Source: Pedococcus aerophilus
GTDB lineage: Bacteria > Actinomycetota > Actinomycetes > Actinomycetales > Dermatophilaceae
Assembly: GCF_039532215.1 (NCBI RefSeq)
Contig: NZ_BAAARN010000005.1
Coordinates: 186,001-250,000, forward strand
Direction of reading: 5' to 3'
DNA: 64,000 nucleotides
Made by a program: the position numbers and the translations under genes. Below, piece by piece: positions 32,459-40,485 of this stretch; the first letter of the stretch is position 1; each line of letters opens with the position of its first letter. The notes beneath the pieces are model-generated. The model made no database searches. It was not told the origin of the DNA and was given only the letters and a program-made list of their open reading frames with translations.

Positions 32459-34425
32459 CAGCGCCGCCGCAGCGTGAGTCGCAGGAGCCCGTATGCGGTG
32501 TCGGTGCGGGTCGAGGTGCCCGACGCCTCCCGCATCCGCCCGGTGATGTCGCCGTCGAGGTCTCCCACGAGGACGAAGCCGAGGTCGTGCGAGCGGGCCA
32601 GCACCCCGCGCACGTCGGCCGGGCCGAGCGCACCCTCTGCGCTGGAGGGACCGATGGGGAGGGTGACGCAGAGCAGGCCCCCGGAGCGCAGCGCCCAGCT
32701 CGCCTGGCTCATCGCCTCGTCGATGTCGTCCGCGTCGCAGCCGCCGGGGTGCAGGCGCACGATGACGTCGAGCGAGGCCGTGTCGACGTCGAGCACCTCG
32801 ACGCTCGACCGGTGGCCGGTGAGCTCGAGCTCGACGGGGGCGAACCCGATGGACCTCGCCCAGCGCGACAGCGGCGACCGGGTGCCCGACTCGTCGACGA
32901 TGACTGCGCTGCGGCGGCCGTCGTCCTTGACCCGCACGATGGCAGCGAGCGCACCCAGGGCGGCCCAGGCCGCGATGCCGTCGCCGCAGCGCGGCAGCCC
33001 GAGGCTCTTGGCGAAGGCCTTCGCCTCGTCGGCGTCGTGGCCGTCGGCGAGGATGTCAGAGGCCCGGATCCACTCGGGCAGGTCGCCCCGCGCGAGCTCG
33101 ACCTCGGGTCGTGAGGCGGCGACGAACCCACGCACGGCCGACGTCACGCGGTGGCGCAGGTGGCCGACGACGGCGGACGGTCCGTGGCCCACGGGCGGTG
33201 CCGGGGCCGTCCCGGCGTCGGGGACGACCGGGTCGGTGTCGTCGTCGTCCGGCAGCGTCGCCGGCTCGACGGCAGCGAGCGCCTCGAGCGTGCCGAGGTA
33301 GTTGGCCCAGGGACCGGACAGGTCCGGTGGTCGCACCCGGGCCCGGAGCTCGTCGGCGTAGCCGGGCTCGGCCAGTCGACGGAGCGCGGCGACCAGGGCC
33401 TCCTCGTCGCCGGCCGGCACGAGGAGCCCGTCGACGCCGTCTCGCACCTGCGCGCCGAACGTGCCGACGTCGGAGGCGAGGACGGCCAGGCCGTGGTGGC
33501 GGCCGAGGAGGGCGTTCTGGGACGCGGTGGCGCTGCGGTAGGTCAGCGCGAGGACGTCGTGCGAGGCCAGCAGCGGGGCGAGCCGGTCGGCGGGGACGTA
33601 CCCGCCGTGCACCTCGACGCGGTCGCGCAGCCGGGGGTCCCGGGCGAGCTCCTTGACGCGTTCGCCGCTGCTCCCCCACATCTCCCCGGCGACGGTGAGG
33701 GTGGGTCCGGGCACCTTGGCCAGCGCCTCCATGAGCAGGTCGACGCCCTTGTACTCCCGGACCATCCCGAGGGCGAGCAGCCGCGGCGGGCCGTCGTGCC
33801 CCGCGCGGTCGACGGGCGCTCCCCCTGGCAGGTGCGGCGGCAGGTCGGTGACCGAGACGCGCGGGGCGTGCAGCTCGTGGGCGAGCCGGGCCTGCTCGTC
33901 GCTGTGGACGAGGACCGCGTCGACCCGCTCGAAGAGCTGCTGCATCAGCTCACGGTCGCCGAGGTGCGTCTCGTGCGGCAGGACGTTGTGCGCGATGACG
34001 ACGGTGCGCGGGCCGCTGCGGTCGGCGCGGCCCTTGGCCCCCGCGGCGCCGACCGCGCGACGACCGGCCCCCGCCGCGCGCAGCAGGGCCAGGTGGGCCG
34101 GGACGACCGCCGGGATGACGTGGACCACGACGACGACGTCGAACCCGCGCAGGCGGCGACCGGTCCGCACCCAGGTGTCGGGGCGGGCCCAGCTCAGGGC
34201 GCGGACGGTCCGGGGGAACGGCTCCACGTCGGGCGCGCCACCGGGGACGGCCTGCTCACCGGGGTAGAGCTTCGAGGGGTACAGGTGCGACCAGGACACG
34301 AGAGTGACGTCGTGACCGGCCTCGGCCAGCTCGTGCGCGAGGCTCGTCGTGTGCGCGGCCACGCCGCCCTTGTAGGGGTGCGTCGGCCCGACGACGGCGA
34401 CCTTGAGGGCGGCGATCGGCGTCAC
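32458..34425 (-). CDS. GT4 glycosyltransferase fused to a degenerate methyltransferase-like domain
   Basis: A 655-residue protein. Residues 1-390 are a GT-B/GT4 enzyme with GPTHPYKGGVAAHTTSLA, LLALGMVREYKGVDLLMEAL and a donor-site loop. Residues 470-655 form a second domain similar to the methyltransferase encoded two genes downstream: AALGALAAIVRVKDDGRRSA aligns with ALGAVGAVLSMADDGSRSA. The SAM-binding DAGSARYSP of that gene is here DESGTRSPL, so SAM binding is doubtful. It probably adds a sugar to a surface glycan. GTG 34425 is the likely start. Confidence 0.78.
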   Translation of the reverse strand: MTPIAALKVAVVGPTHPYKGGVAAHTTSLAHELAEAGHDVTLVSWSHLYPSKLYPGEQAVPGGAPDVEPFPRTVRALSWARPDTWVRTGRRLRGFDVVVVVHVIPAVVPAHLALLRAAGAGRRAVGAAGAKGRADRSGPRTVVIAHNVLPHETHLGDRELMQQLFERVDAVLVHSDEQARLAHELHAPRVSVTDLPPHLPGGAPVDRAGHDGPPRLLALGMVREYKGVDLLMEALAKVPGPTLTVAGEMWGSSGERVKELARDPRLRDRVEVHGGYVPADRLAPLLASHDVLALTYRSATASQNALLGRHHGLAVLASDVGTFGAQVRDGVDGLLVPAGDEEALVAALRRLAEPGYADELRARVRPPDLSGPWANYLGTLEALAAVEPATLPDDDDTDPVVPDAGTAPAPPVGHGPSAVVGHLRHRVTSAVRGFVAASRPEVELARGDLPEWIRASDILADGHDADEAKAFAKSLGLPRCGDGIAAWAALGALAAIVRVKDDGRRSAVIVDESGTRSPLSRWARSIGFAPVELELTGHRSSVEVLDVDTASLDVIVRLHPGGCDADDIDEAMSQASWALRSGGLLCVTLPIGPSSAEGALGPADVRGVLARSHDLGFVLVGDLDGDITGRMREASGTSTRTDTAYGLLRLTLRRR

Positions 34426-34492
34426 CGCAGCGGTCCCCCCGCGATCGCCGACCCGCCCGCGGGGGCCGGCCACGCGGCATACCTCAGGGCGG

Positions 34493-35635
34493 TCACACGC
34501 CCGTGCGCGAACGCACGACGAGGTCGGACAGCAAGGCCAGCGAACCGATCATGATGCCGCTGACGATGAGGAGCACCGTGCTCGCCGGGAAGTAGAAGGG
34601 GTGGCGGACCATGTCGACGACACCCTTGACCAGGCCGATGACGATGAGCCACAGGGCCGGGGGCATGAGGACCTTGAGCGGGTCGAAGTACATGACCATG
34701 CGCAGGACCTGGAGGATGTAGCGGTAGGCGTCGCGGACGAAGTGGAACTTGCTGACGCCGGCGCGCTTGGCGTAGCTCGTCGGGACGTACTTGATGTCGT
34801 GCTGGTTGGACAGGAACGCCAGCGTGATCGTCGTGACGCAGCTGAAGCCGGGGGGCAGCAGGCGCAGGTAGGGCAGCGAGACCTCGCGGCGGAAGGCGCG
34901 CAGACCCGAGTTGAGGTCGGGGATCTTCTGGTTGGAGAGCTTCTCGGCGATCTTGCGGATGAGCCACTTCGCCGGGACGCGGGCCCACTTGTGGGTGCCC
35001 TCCTCGGTGGTGCGTGCGCCGACGACCTGGTCGTAGGACGGGTCGTCGCGCAGGATGCGGACCAGCTCGGGGATGCGCTCGTTCTCGTAGGTCATGTCGG
35101 CGTCGGTCCACACGACGATCTCGCCGTACGCCTGCTGGGTGCCGATCCGGCGGGCGGTGCCGCTGCCACCGTTGCGGCGGAACGGCATCACGCGGATGTT
35201 GGCGTAGTCGCGGGCCGCCTGGTGCAGGACCTCGAGGGTGTCGTCGGTGGAGGCGTCGTCGATGCAGAGCAGCTCGTAGGTGAACTCGCTGGAGTTCATC
35301 GCCGCCGTGATGCGGTCGATCTCCTTCAGGACGTGCTCGCCCTCGTTGAAGCACGGGAGGACGATCGTGACGTACGGCTTGTCCGCGTCGTGCGCGGTCT
35401 GCGGCGTGCCCGCGGTGCTCGGCAGGTATGCGACGTCGGCCGGGTGCATGCCGAGCTGCCCGTCCGCAGTGGTGACCGACGCTGCGGCCGTGCCGGCCGA
35501 GGTGGCCGTGCCGGCCGGGGCGGGCGCCTGGGAAGTGGTCGGCGCGCTCGCGGTCGTCGGGATCATCTCGGTCTCGGGGGCGGCAGTGGGGGCCGTCACG
35601 GGGACTGCCGGACCGGTGCTGGTGTGCTCACTCAT
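34493..35635 (-). CDS. Polyprenol-phosphate glycosyltransferase (GT2) with membrane anchor
   Basis: A 380-residue protein. A Pro/Ala/Thr-rich disordered N-terminus (about 70 residues) precedes a GT2 domain with IVLPCFNEGEH, DDASTDDT and WTDADMTYEN as the metal motif, followed by two C-terminal helices (about 320-340 and 350-372). This is the ArnC/DPM1-like layout for making polyprenyl-phosphate sugars. TAGGCT lies 10 nt before ATG 35635. It is separated from the AbiEi/DUF559 gene by an intergenic gap containing a palindrome. Confidence 0.83.
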   Translation of the reverse strand: MSEHTSTGPAVPVTAPTAAPETEMIPTTASAPTTSQAPAPAGTATSAGTAAASVTTADGQLGMHPADVAYLPSTAGTPQTAHDADKPYVTIVLPCFNEGEHVLKEIDRITAAMNSSEFTYELLCIDDASTDDTLEVLHQAARDYANIRVMPFRRNGGSGTARRIGTQQAYGEIVVWTDADMTYENERIPELVRILRDDPSYDQVVGARTTEEGTHKWARVPAKWLIRKIAEKLSNQKIPDLNSGLRAFRREVSLPYLRLLPPGFSCVTTITLAFLSNQHDIKYVPTSYAKRAGVSKFHFVRDAYRYILQVLRMVMYFDPLKVLMPPALWLIVIGLVKGVVDMVRHPFYFPASTVLLIVSGIMIGSLALLSDLVVRSRTGV

Positions 35636-35645
35636 CTCGCCGCCG

Positions 35646-35651
35646 AGCCTA
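35646..35651 (-). promoter_or_regulatory. -10 box for the polyprenol-phosphate GT2 gene
   Basis: TAGGCT on the minus strand, 10 nt before ATG 35635. Transcription would start within a few bases of the ATG. Confidence 0.4.
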
Positions 35652-35748
35652 CCCGTCGGCCGCCGCCCCCACGCCCAGGTGAGCGATCCCCACCCCCGCG
35701 CGCCGCGCCATACCGACCCGCCCTCTCCTCCCCCACCTCCCCCAGCCG

Positions 35749-35798
35749 AGTCTTTGAGGGATCCAACGGGTACAGGTCCCTCGGATCCATCAAAGACT
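35749..35798 (+). repeat. Palindromic repeat copy 1
   Basis: Starts agtctttgagggatcc and ends ggatccatcaaagact: 15 of 16 arm bases pair. The core between the arms has CGGG near the left and TCGG near the right. It lies 4 nt downstream of the AbiEi/DUF559 stop codon. It is a member of a three-copy family in this window (36831 and 42689), all in the same orientation. It could work as a terminator, but its repetition suggests a mobile or REP-like element. Confidence 0.8.
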
Positions 35799-35802
35799 GC
35801 GG

Positions 35803-36765
35803 TCAGCAGGGGCAACCTGCGCGGCGACACCGGCGCGGACGCCCTCGCCAGCCGCGGGTGGCCAGGATCGCGGCGATCTCGGAGGCCGTGACACAGGGTT
35901 GGATGTTGACGTCGGCGAAGAAGACCCGCGTGGTCAGGCGTGCGGATGTCAGCAGCTGACGATCGCGTCGACCGTCGTTGACCCGGTCCGACCATCGTTC
36001 GTGCCCGAGCCTGCCATCCACCTCGACGATGAGCTTCTGCTCGACGTACTCGTTGTCGTGCAGCCGGTGGCGACCGATATGTGAGGGCGACTGGCGCACC
36101 GCCAGGGGCAGACCGTGAGCCCTCTCGACGTCCCGGATGTAGAGGAGCTCGGAACCACTCTGACCGCCGTCCCGGACGTCGCTCAGCGCCGGTCGCAGGA
36201 TCCGGGAGTGCTTGTGACCACCTCGTGCCGTGATCTCGGCCAGCAGCTCACTGGGCGTCACGAGCTCGTTCTGCACGGCCTTGGCGACGATCGACAGGGC
36301 ATCGAGCGCACTGCCGGCCGACGCGACATCGAGGACCGTGGCTCGCATCGTCGTCCGCCATGGAAACGCTCGATCGTCGATCAGGTCGTCCCAGCGCATC
36401 GAGCGGCGCACCACGAGTCCCGGCTGCCGGGTCACCGTGCGCCGCTGAGGGATGACCAGGTGGACGATCGGTGGTGCGGTCGCCCGGAGGCCCCACGCGT
36501 AGGCGGCACTCTCCCCCCGCAGCGCAGCATCAGCGGCTGCGCCACCGGACATGGTGTGCAGGAGAGCCGCGGTGGCCGTGGTCGTCCAGTCCGCACGCCC
36601 CGGCAAGGTCTGGAACACGCCCTCGTAGACCCTCCGCCACCGCCCAGACGTGACGCGCCAGGCCAGCGCGTCGGGCGACATACCCGCTCGCAAGCATTGG
36701 CCACGGGTGAGCAAGCCGTTCTGCCCATCAGCGCACCTGCGCAGCACTCCCCAGTCGATCGGCAC
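35803..36765 (-). CDS. AbiEi-type winged-helix protein with DUF559-like nuclease domain
   Basis: A 320-residue protein. Residues 1-50 (LLTRGQCLRAGMSPDALAWRVTSGRWRRVYEG, split by position) form the AbiEi-like winged helix. The C-terminal 110 residues have a Vsr/DUF559-like pattern: a Glu in GSELLYIRDV, LIVEVDGRLGH and RDRQLL. In AbiE systems the antitoxin partner is AbiEii, but no toxin gene is next to it. It is bounded by palindrome copies 1 and 2. Function is unproven: nuclease, regulator or defence element. GTG 36765 is the start, without a strong ribosome binding site. Confidence 0.7.
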   Translation of the reverse strand: MPIDWGVLRRCADGQNGLLTRGQCLRAGMSPDALAWRVTSGRWRRVYEGVFQTLPGRADWTTTATAALLHTMSGGAAADAALRGESAAYAWGLRATAPPIVHLVIPQRRTVTRQPGLVVRRSMRWDDLIDDRAFPWRTTMRATVLDVASAGSALDALSIVAKAVQNELVTPSELLAEITARGGHKHSRILRPALSDVRDGGQSGSELLYIRDVERAHGLPLAVRQSPSHIGRHRLHDNEYVEQKLIVEVDGRLGHERWSDRVNDGRRDRQLLTSARLTTRVFFADVNIQPCVTASEIAAILATRGWRGRPRRCRRAGCPC

Positions 36766-36830
36766 GGCCCCACGGTGGCGGTTTCGCGATCAGCACCCCG
36801 TCAGTTGTCCACAGCCCCCGCACCCACCCC

Positions 36831-36884
36831 CGAGTCTTTGAGGGATCTGACGGGTCGGGGTCCGTCGGATCCATCAAAGACTCG
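36831..36884 (+). repeat. Palindromic repeat copy 2
   Basis: Begins cgagtctttga and ends tcaaagactcg, 11 bp of perfect outer arms; the 18-bp arms match at 16 positions. An inner GACGG/CCGTC stem is present. It lies in the divergent gap between the AbiEi/DUF559 gene and the inositol monophosphatase gene. Together with copy 1 it flanks the AbiEi/DUF559 gene. Confidence 0.8.
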
Positions 36885-36943
36885 AGACGAGGGCGGGGTG
36901 GGCGGGTTGGGCGGGTCGGGGGTGGGTGTGGAACCGTGGGGTC

Positions 36944-37732
36944 GTGGACACGGGACAGGTGCTGGACCTCATGAAGACCGTCGCGGCCGAGGTCATCACG
37001 CCGCGGTTCAGGTCGCTCGCCGAGGGCGAGGTCATGGAGAAGAACCCCGGCGACCTCGTCACGATCGCCGACCAGGAGTCCGAGGCGATCCTCACCCGCG
37101 AGCTCGAGGCGGCGTTCCCCGGCGCGTTCGTCCTCGGTGAGGAACGCACGTCGACCGACCCGAGCACCCTCGACCGCTTCGTCGAGGCCGAGCACGCCTT
37201 CACCGTGGACCCGGTCGACGGCACCAAGAACTTCGTCCACGGCTCCCCCGACCATGCCGTCATGGTGAGCGAGGTGCGGCGCGGCGAGACCGTGCGCGCC
37301 TGGATCTGGCAGCCCGAGCACGAGGTCGCCTGGGTCGCCGAGAAGGGCGCCGGCGTCTACCGCAACGGCGAGCGCGTCACCCGTGAGCCGGTTGCCGACG
37401 GCGTCCCCCCGCGCGGGGTCACCTCGATCTGGCCCCTGCGCGGCCACGCCCTCGGCAAGCTCCCGGCCCTGGTGGGTTCGTGGGTCTGCTGCGGCGTGGA
37501 CTACCCGCGCCTGATGGAGGGTGCGGCCGACTACATCCTCTACGCGCGCAACAGTCCCTGGGACCACGCACCCGGTTCGCTCATGGTCACCGAGGCGGGT
37601 GGTGTGGTCGGGCACACCGACGGGACGCCATACGCACCAACGGTGCTCGCGCCCGGCATCATCGTCGCCGCGGACCGCGGCACCTTCACCGCGGTGCGCC
37701 GGTTCGCCGCCGACGCCTTCGCGCGGCGCTAG
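36944..37732 (+). CDS. Inositol monophosphatase family protein
   Basis: A 262-residue phosphatase. GEER near residue 65 and DPVDGTKNFVHG near residue 85 provide the acidic metal ligands, and WDHAPGSLMVTEAGG near residue 205 supplies the last Asp. Members hydrolyse inositol-1-phosphate, histidinol phosphate or PAP; the substrate is not evident. Start: GTG 36944, although GTG 36926 in the same frame is possible. A weak -10-like AACCGT lies 6 nt before 36944. The next small gene begins 9 nt after the stop. Confidence 0.87.
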   Translation: MDTGQVLDLMKTVAAEVITPRFRSLAEGEVMEKNPGDLVTIADQESEAILTRELEAAFPGAFVLGEERTSTDPSTLDRFVEAEHAFTVDPVDGTKNFVHGSPDHAVMVSEVRRGETVRAWIWQPEHEVAWVAEKGAGVYRNGERVTREPVADGVPPRGVTSIWPLRGHALGKLPALVGSWVCCGVDYPRLMEGAADYILYARNSPWDHAPGSLMVTEAGGVVGHTDGTPYAPTVLAPGIIVAADRGTFTAVRRFAADAFARR

Positions 37733-37741
37733 GTCCCCGAC

Positions 37742-38038
37742 GTGGCCGGCTTCGCCCACGAGCAGGTATGCCGCGTGCGCGAGCTGGTGGGTGAGCCCGC
37801 CGCCCTGGGCGGTGCGGTGACCGTGGCCCTGTGCGGTCACTGGGAGCATGACGGCGACTGCCGCTGGCCGCACCACACGGCGGTCACGGTCGAGGGGGTA
37901 GACCACGTCGTGACGGTGGGTTTCGACGCGCCTGACGCGGACGTCGACGAGGTGCGCAGACAGGTCCGCCAGAGGTTGTCGACCGGCCGCCTGCGGGGCC
38001 CCGACGGCACCGTGTCGACCTGGGTCCTCCACGGCTGA
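37742..38038 (+). CDS. Conserved-looking small hypothetical protein
   Basis: A 98-residue protein with a Cys/His-rich stretch, CGHWEHDGDCRWPHHT, near residues 31-46, which could bind a metal. The remainder has DADVDEVRRQVRQRL, an amphipathic helix. It lies directly behind the inositol monophosphatase gene with a GTG start and is probably in the same transcript. I do not recognise the family. Confidence 0.55.
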   Translation: MAGFAHEQVCRVRELVGEPAALGGAVTVALCGHWEHDGDCRWPHHTAVTVEGVDHVVTVGFDAPDADVDEVRRQVRQRLSTGRLRGPDGTVSTWVLHG

Positions 38039-38190
38039 TCCGTGGTGCCGGGAGCCGACGGCCTCAGCCGTTCGGACAGGACTTCGGACTGCTGCTGCGT
38101 GTTTGTGCAACCGTGCGAAATGTCTGAATTCCCGGGGTTAACCTCTCTGCGGCTGATCGGCCACGTCGCTCCCAGGGAAAAGACTCGCGC

Positions 38191-40347
38191 ATGAACCTTC
38201 CTGTCCGCACGCACATCCCCGCCCGCCGCGCGCTGGCGTTCGGCCTCGGCACGGCCCTGCTCGCCACGGCCACGGGCGTCTGCGCCACCACCCCCGCCTC
38301 GGCGGCCACCGGACAGGGGTGGGATCCCACCCTCCACAGCCTGCCGTGGGTGCCGCCCACCTCGGTCGACGGCGAGATCACGGTGGCCCTGGTCTCCGGC
38401 ACCGACCCGGCGTCGGGGCGGGTCGTGAGCTTCCGACGGGAGGGATCCCGCGTCGACTACTCCACCAGCTACTCCGCGAAGGACGTCGCGTGGGCGCCCG
38501 GTGGCGACGCCCTCGCCCGCGTCGGTGCCGGCGGCTTCGACGTGTCGGGCGGCTCCCAGCCACATGAGTTCGTCCCGGTGGTCAACCGTTCCGTCCCCGG
38601 GCTCTGGTCACCGTTCGGTGAGTCCACCACCGCGACGGCACTGGGGTCCGGTCCCATCACGGTGCGCGCAGCCTGGAGCGGCGCCAACCGTTCCGATGCC
38701 CTCACGCCCGCCCTCGCCACGGATCCCGGGGTGGCTGCCCCGACCCCGGACGGCCTGTCCGTGGTCCTCACGGTCGCCGATCCCGTGAGCGGCCTGCGCG
38801 ACCTGGCCACCGTCGAGGTCGACCTGCCCCGCAGCGGCAACCCCTACGGCGGCACCCCGCTCAATGCGCCGGTCCCGCTCGGCTTCGGCGACCTCGACGC
38901 GCACGACCCTGTCGTGAGCAACGACGGCACGCTGGCCTTCGTCGGCACGGGGGACGACGGCCCCGCCGTGTTCGTCGTCGAGGGAGCCGACGGACCCGTC
39001 CAGGTGGCCCTGCTCGGCGAGGCCTGCGAGGGACAGCGCCCGACCTTCTCCCCCAGCGGCAGGTCGCTCGCCTTCGTCGCCGCCGCGCCCGACTGCGGCA
39101 CGAGCGCCCTCACGGTCCTCGACAAGGTCGGCGACACCTTCGTCGGCGCCACCGGGCAGGTCGTGGTCACCAGCAGCGACGAGGTCGTCGGTGCGACCGG
39201 ACGCAGCTTCGCCACCCCGTCGTGGCGCGCCGTCACCGCGAACGCGGCCGCAGACCGCCTCGGCGGCTCGAACCGCATCAGCACCGGGATCTCGGCCAGC
39301 CGGTACGGCTGGCCGGACGGGTCGGAGGGTGCCATCCTCGCCAGCTCCGAGTCCTTCCCGGATGCGCTCGTCGCCGGCCCGCTGGCCGGCGCCTACGGCG
39401 CGCCGCTGCTCATCAACCCCCGCGCCAAGCTCGACCCGCGGGTCCTCGCCGAGCTCAAGCGCCTCACCGAGGACGCCGTCGACCCGTTCGTCTACATCGT
39501 CGGTGGCGAGGGCGTGATCTCCAAGGACGTCCGTAACGCGTTGGCGGCACAGGGGTTCCGGGTCTTCCGCATCTCCGGCGCAGACCGCTTTGCCACGAGC
39601 GTCGCGGTGGCCCAGACCCTCGACAAGGCGACGTCCAGCTTCCCGGCAGGCAGCCGCACCAGCGCCTTCCTCGCCGACGGCACCAACTTCCCCGACGCCC
39701 TCTCCGCCGGGCCGCCGGCCTCGCTGTTCTACGCCCCCGTCCTGCTCTCCAAGGGGACCGCGGTCCCGGCCTCGGTGAAGACCTACGTCAACGGACGCAG
39801 CGCGATCACCAAGGTCCACGCGATCGGCGGGCAGGCCGTCCAGGCGGTCGACACCTTCGGGTCACGGGCGGGCGAGCGGATCGCCGGCGCGGACCGCTTC
39901 GCCACCAGCGCGTCCGTCGCCCAGCGCTGGTTCCCGGGTTCCTCCGGGATCGGCTACGCGAACGGCACCTCCTTCCCGGACGCCGTGACCGGTGGTGCCG
40001 TCATGGCTGCGCTGCAGCAGCCGCTGCTGCTCGTCAGCCCGACGTCGGTGCCCTACAGCGTCAACTACGTCGCCCGCTCGCTGCGCTCCTCGACCGACGA
40101 CGTGGTGGTCTTCGGCGGCACGGGTGTCGTCAGCGACGTGGTGCTCCGCAACGTCGCGTCCACCGCCGGCACGCAGACCGCCCTGTGGGGCCGCGACGTC
40201 GAGGCGCTCGACAACCCGCTGTGGGATCAGGCGCAGGGCGTCGCCACCCGGAAGGCTCCCAGCCGGCTCAAGACCGCCGACGCTCGCGCCGAGGTCACCC
40301 GTTCGACCACGGACGCACTGCCCCGCCTGAAGTTCACGCAGCGCTGA
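38191..40347 (+). CDS. Exported protein with three cell-wall-binding repeats (CWB2)
   Basis: A 718-residue protein. A signal peptide (RRALAFGLGTALLATATGVCATTPASAA) is followed by an N-terminal region (about 45-350) with PD40/WD-like beta-propeller strands such as LWSPFGE and FSPSGRSLAFVAAAPD. Then come three CWB2 repeats, near residues 355-450, 455-560 and 565-660, each with an R-IS/IAGADRFATS and an ASS/ADGTNFPDAL-type motif. CWB2 repeats bind the cell wall and anchor the protein. The leader contains AAATGTCT, also seen near the peptidoglycan-hydrolase gene. A terminator hairpin follows at 40370. Confidence 0.85.
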   Translation: MNLPVRTHIPARRALAFGLGTALLATATGVCATTPASAATGQGWDPTLHSLPWVPPTSVDGEITVALVSGTDPASGRVVSFRREGSRVDYSTSYSAKDVAWAPGGDALARVGAGGFDVSGGSQPHEFVPVVNRSVPGLWSPFGESTTATALGSGPITVRAAWSGANRSDALTPALATDPGVAAPTPDGLSVVLTVADPVSGLRDLATVEVDLPRSGNPYGGTPLNAPVPLGFGDLDAHDPVVSNDGTLAFVGTGDDGPAVFVVEGADGPVQVALLGEACEGQRPTFSPSGRSLAFVAAAPDCGTSALTVLDKVGDTFVGATGQVVVTSSDEVVGATGRSFATPSWRAVTANAAADRLGGSNRISTGISASRYGWPDGSEGAILASSESFPDALVAGPLAGAYGAPLLINPRAKLDPRVLAELKRLTEDAVDPFVYIVGGEGVISKDVRNALAAQGFRVFRISGADRFATSVAVAQTLDKATSSFPAGSRTSAFLADGTNFPDALSAGPPASLFYAPVLLSKGTAVPASVKTYVNGRSAITKVHAIGGQAVQAVDTFGSRAGERIAGADRFATSASVAQRWFPGSSGIGYANGTSFPDAVTGGAVMAALQQPLLLVSPTSVPYSVNYVARSLRSSTDDVVVFGGTGVVSDVVLRNVASTAGTQTALWGRDVEALDNPLWDQAQGVATRKAPSRLKTADARAEVTRSTTDALPRLKFTQR

Positions 40348-40369
40348 CCCGGACGCTCGGCACGATCGG

Positions 40370-40401
40370 AGGGGCCCGGTGGCATCGATCACCGGGCCCC
40401 T
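40370..40401 (+). terminator. Terminator hairpin after the CWB2 gene
   Basis: A 12-bp perfect stem, AGGGGCCCGGTG paired with CACCGGGCCCCT, around an 8-nt loop, 22 nt after the stop. A TT follows. It also lies beyond the end of the convergent GT39-like gene and may serve both. Confidence 0.75.
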
Positions 40402-40485
40402 TCCGCATCCCCGGCGCCACACCGACATCGCGGGTCCACTCCACCGGCTCCCGCGTATGGCGCGGGGCCGGTTCTGTTGCGGGAG

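Noticed and set aside
34493-35354. Minus-strand 310-codon frame (to 34422) over the polyprenol-phosphate GT2
   Set aside because: It is a frame-shifted shadow with Arg/Pro/His-rich content; the GT2 motifs are in the other frame.
35803-36765. Calling the AbiEi-like gene part of a type IV toxin-antitoxin pair
   Set aside because: No AbiEii-like nucleotidyltransferase lies next to it; neighbours are a GT2 and an inositol phosphatase. The nuclease-like C-terminus also differs from AbiEi antitoxins.
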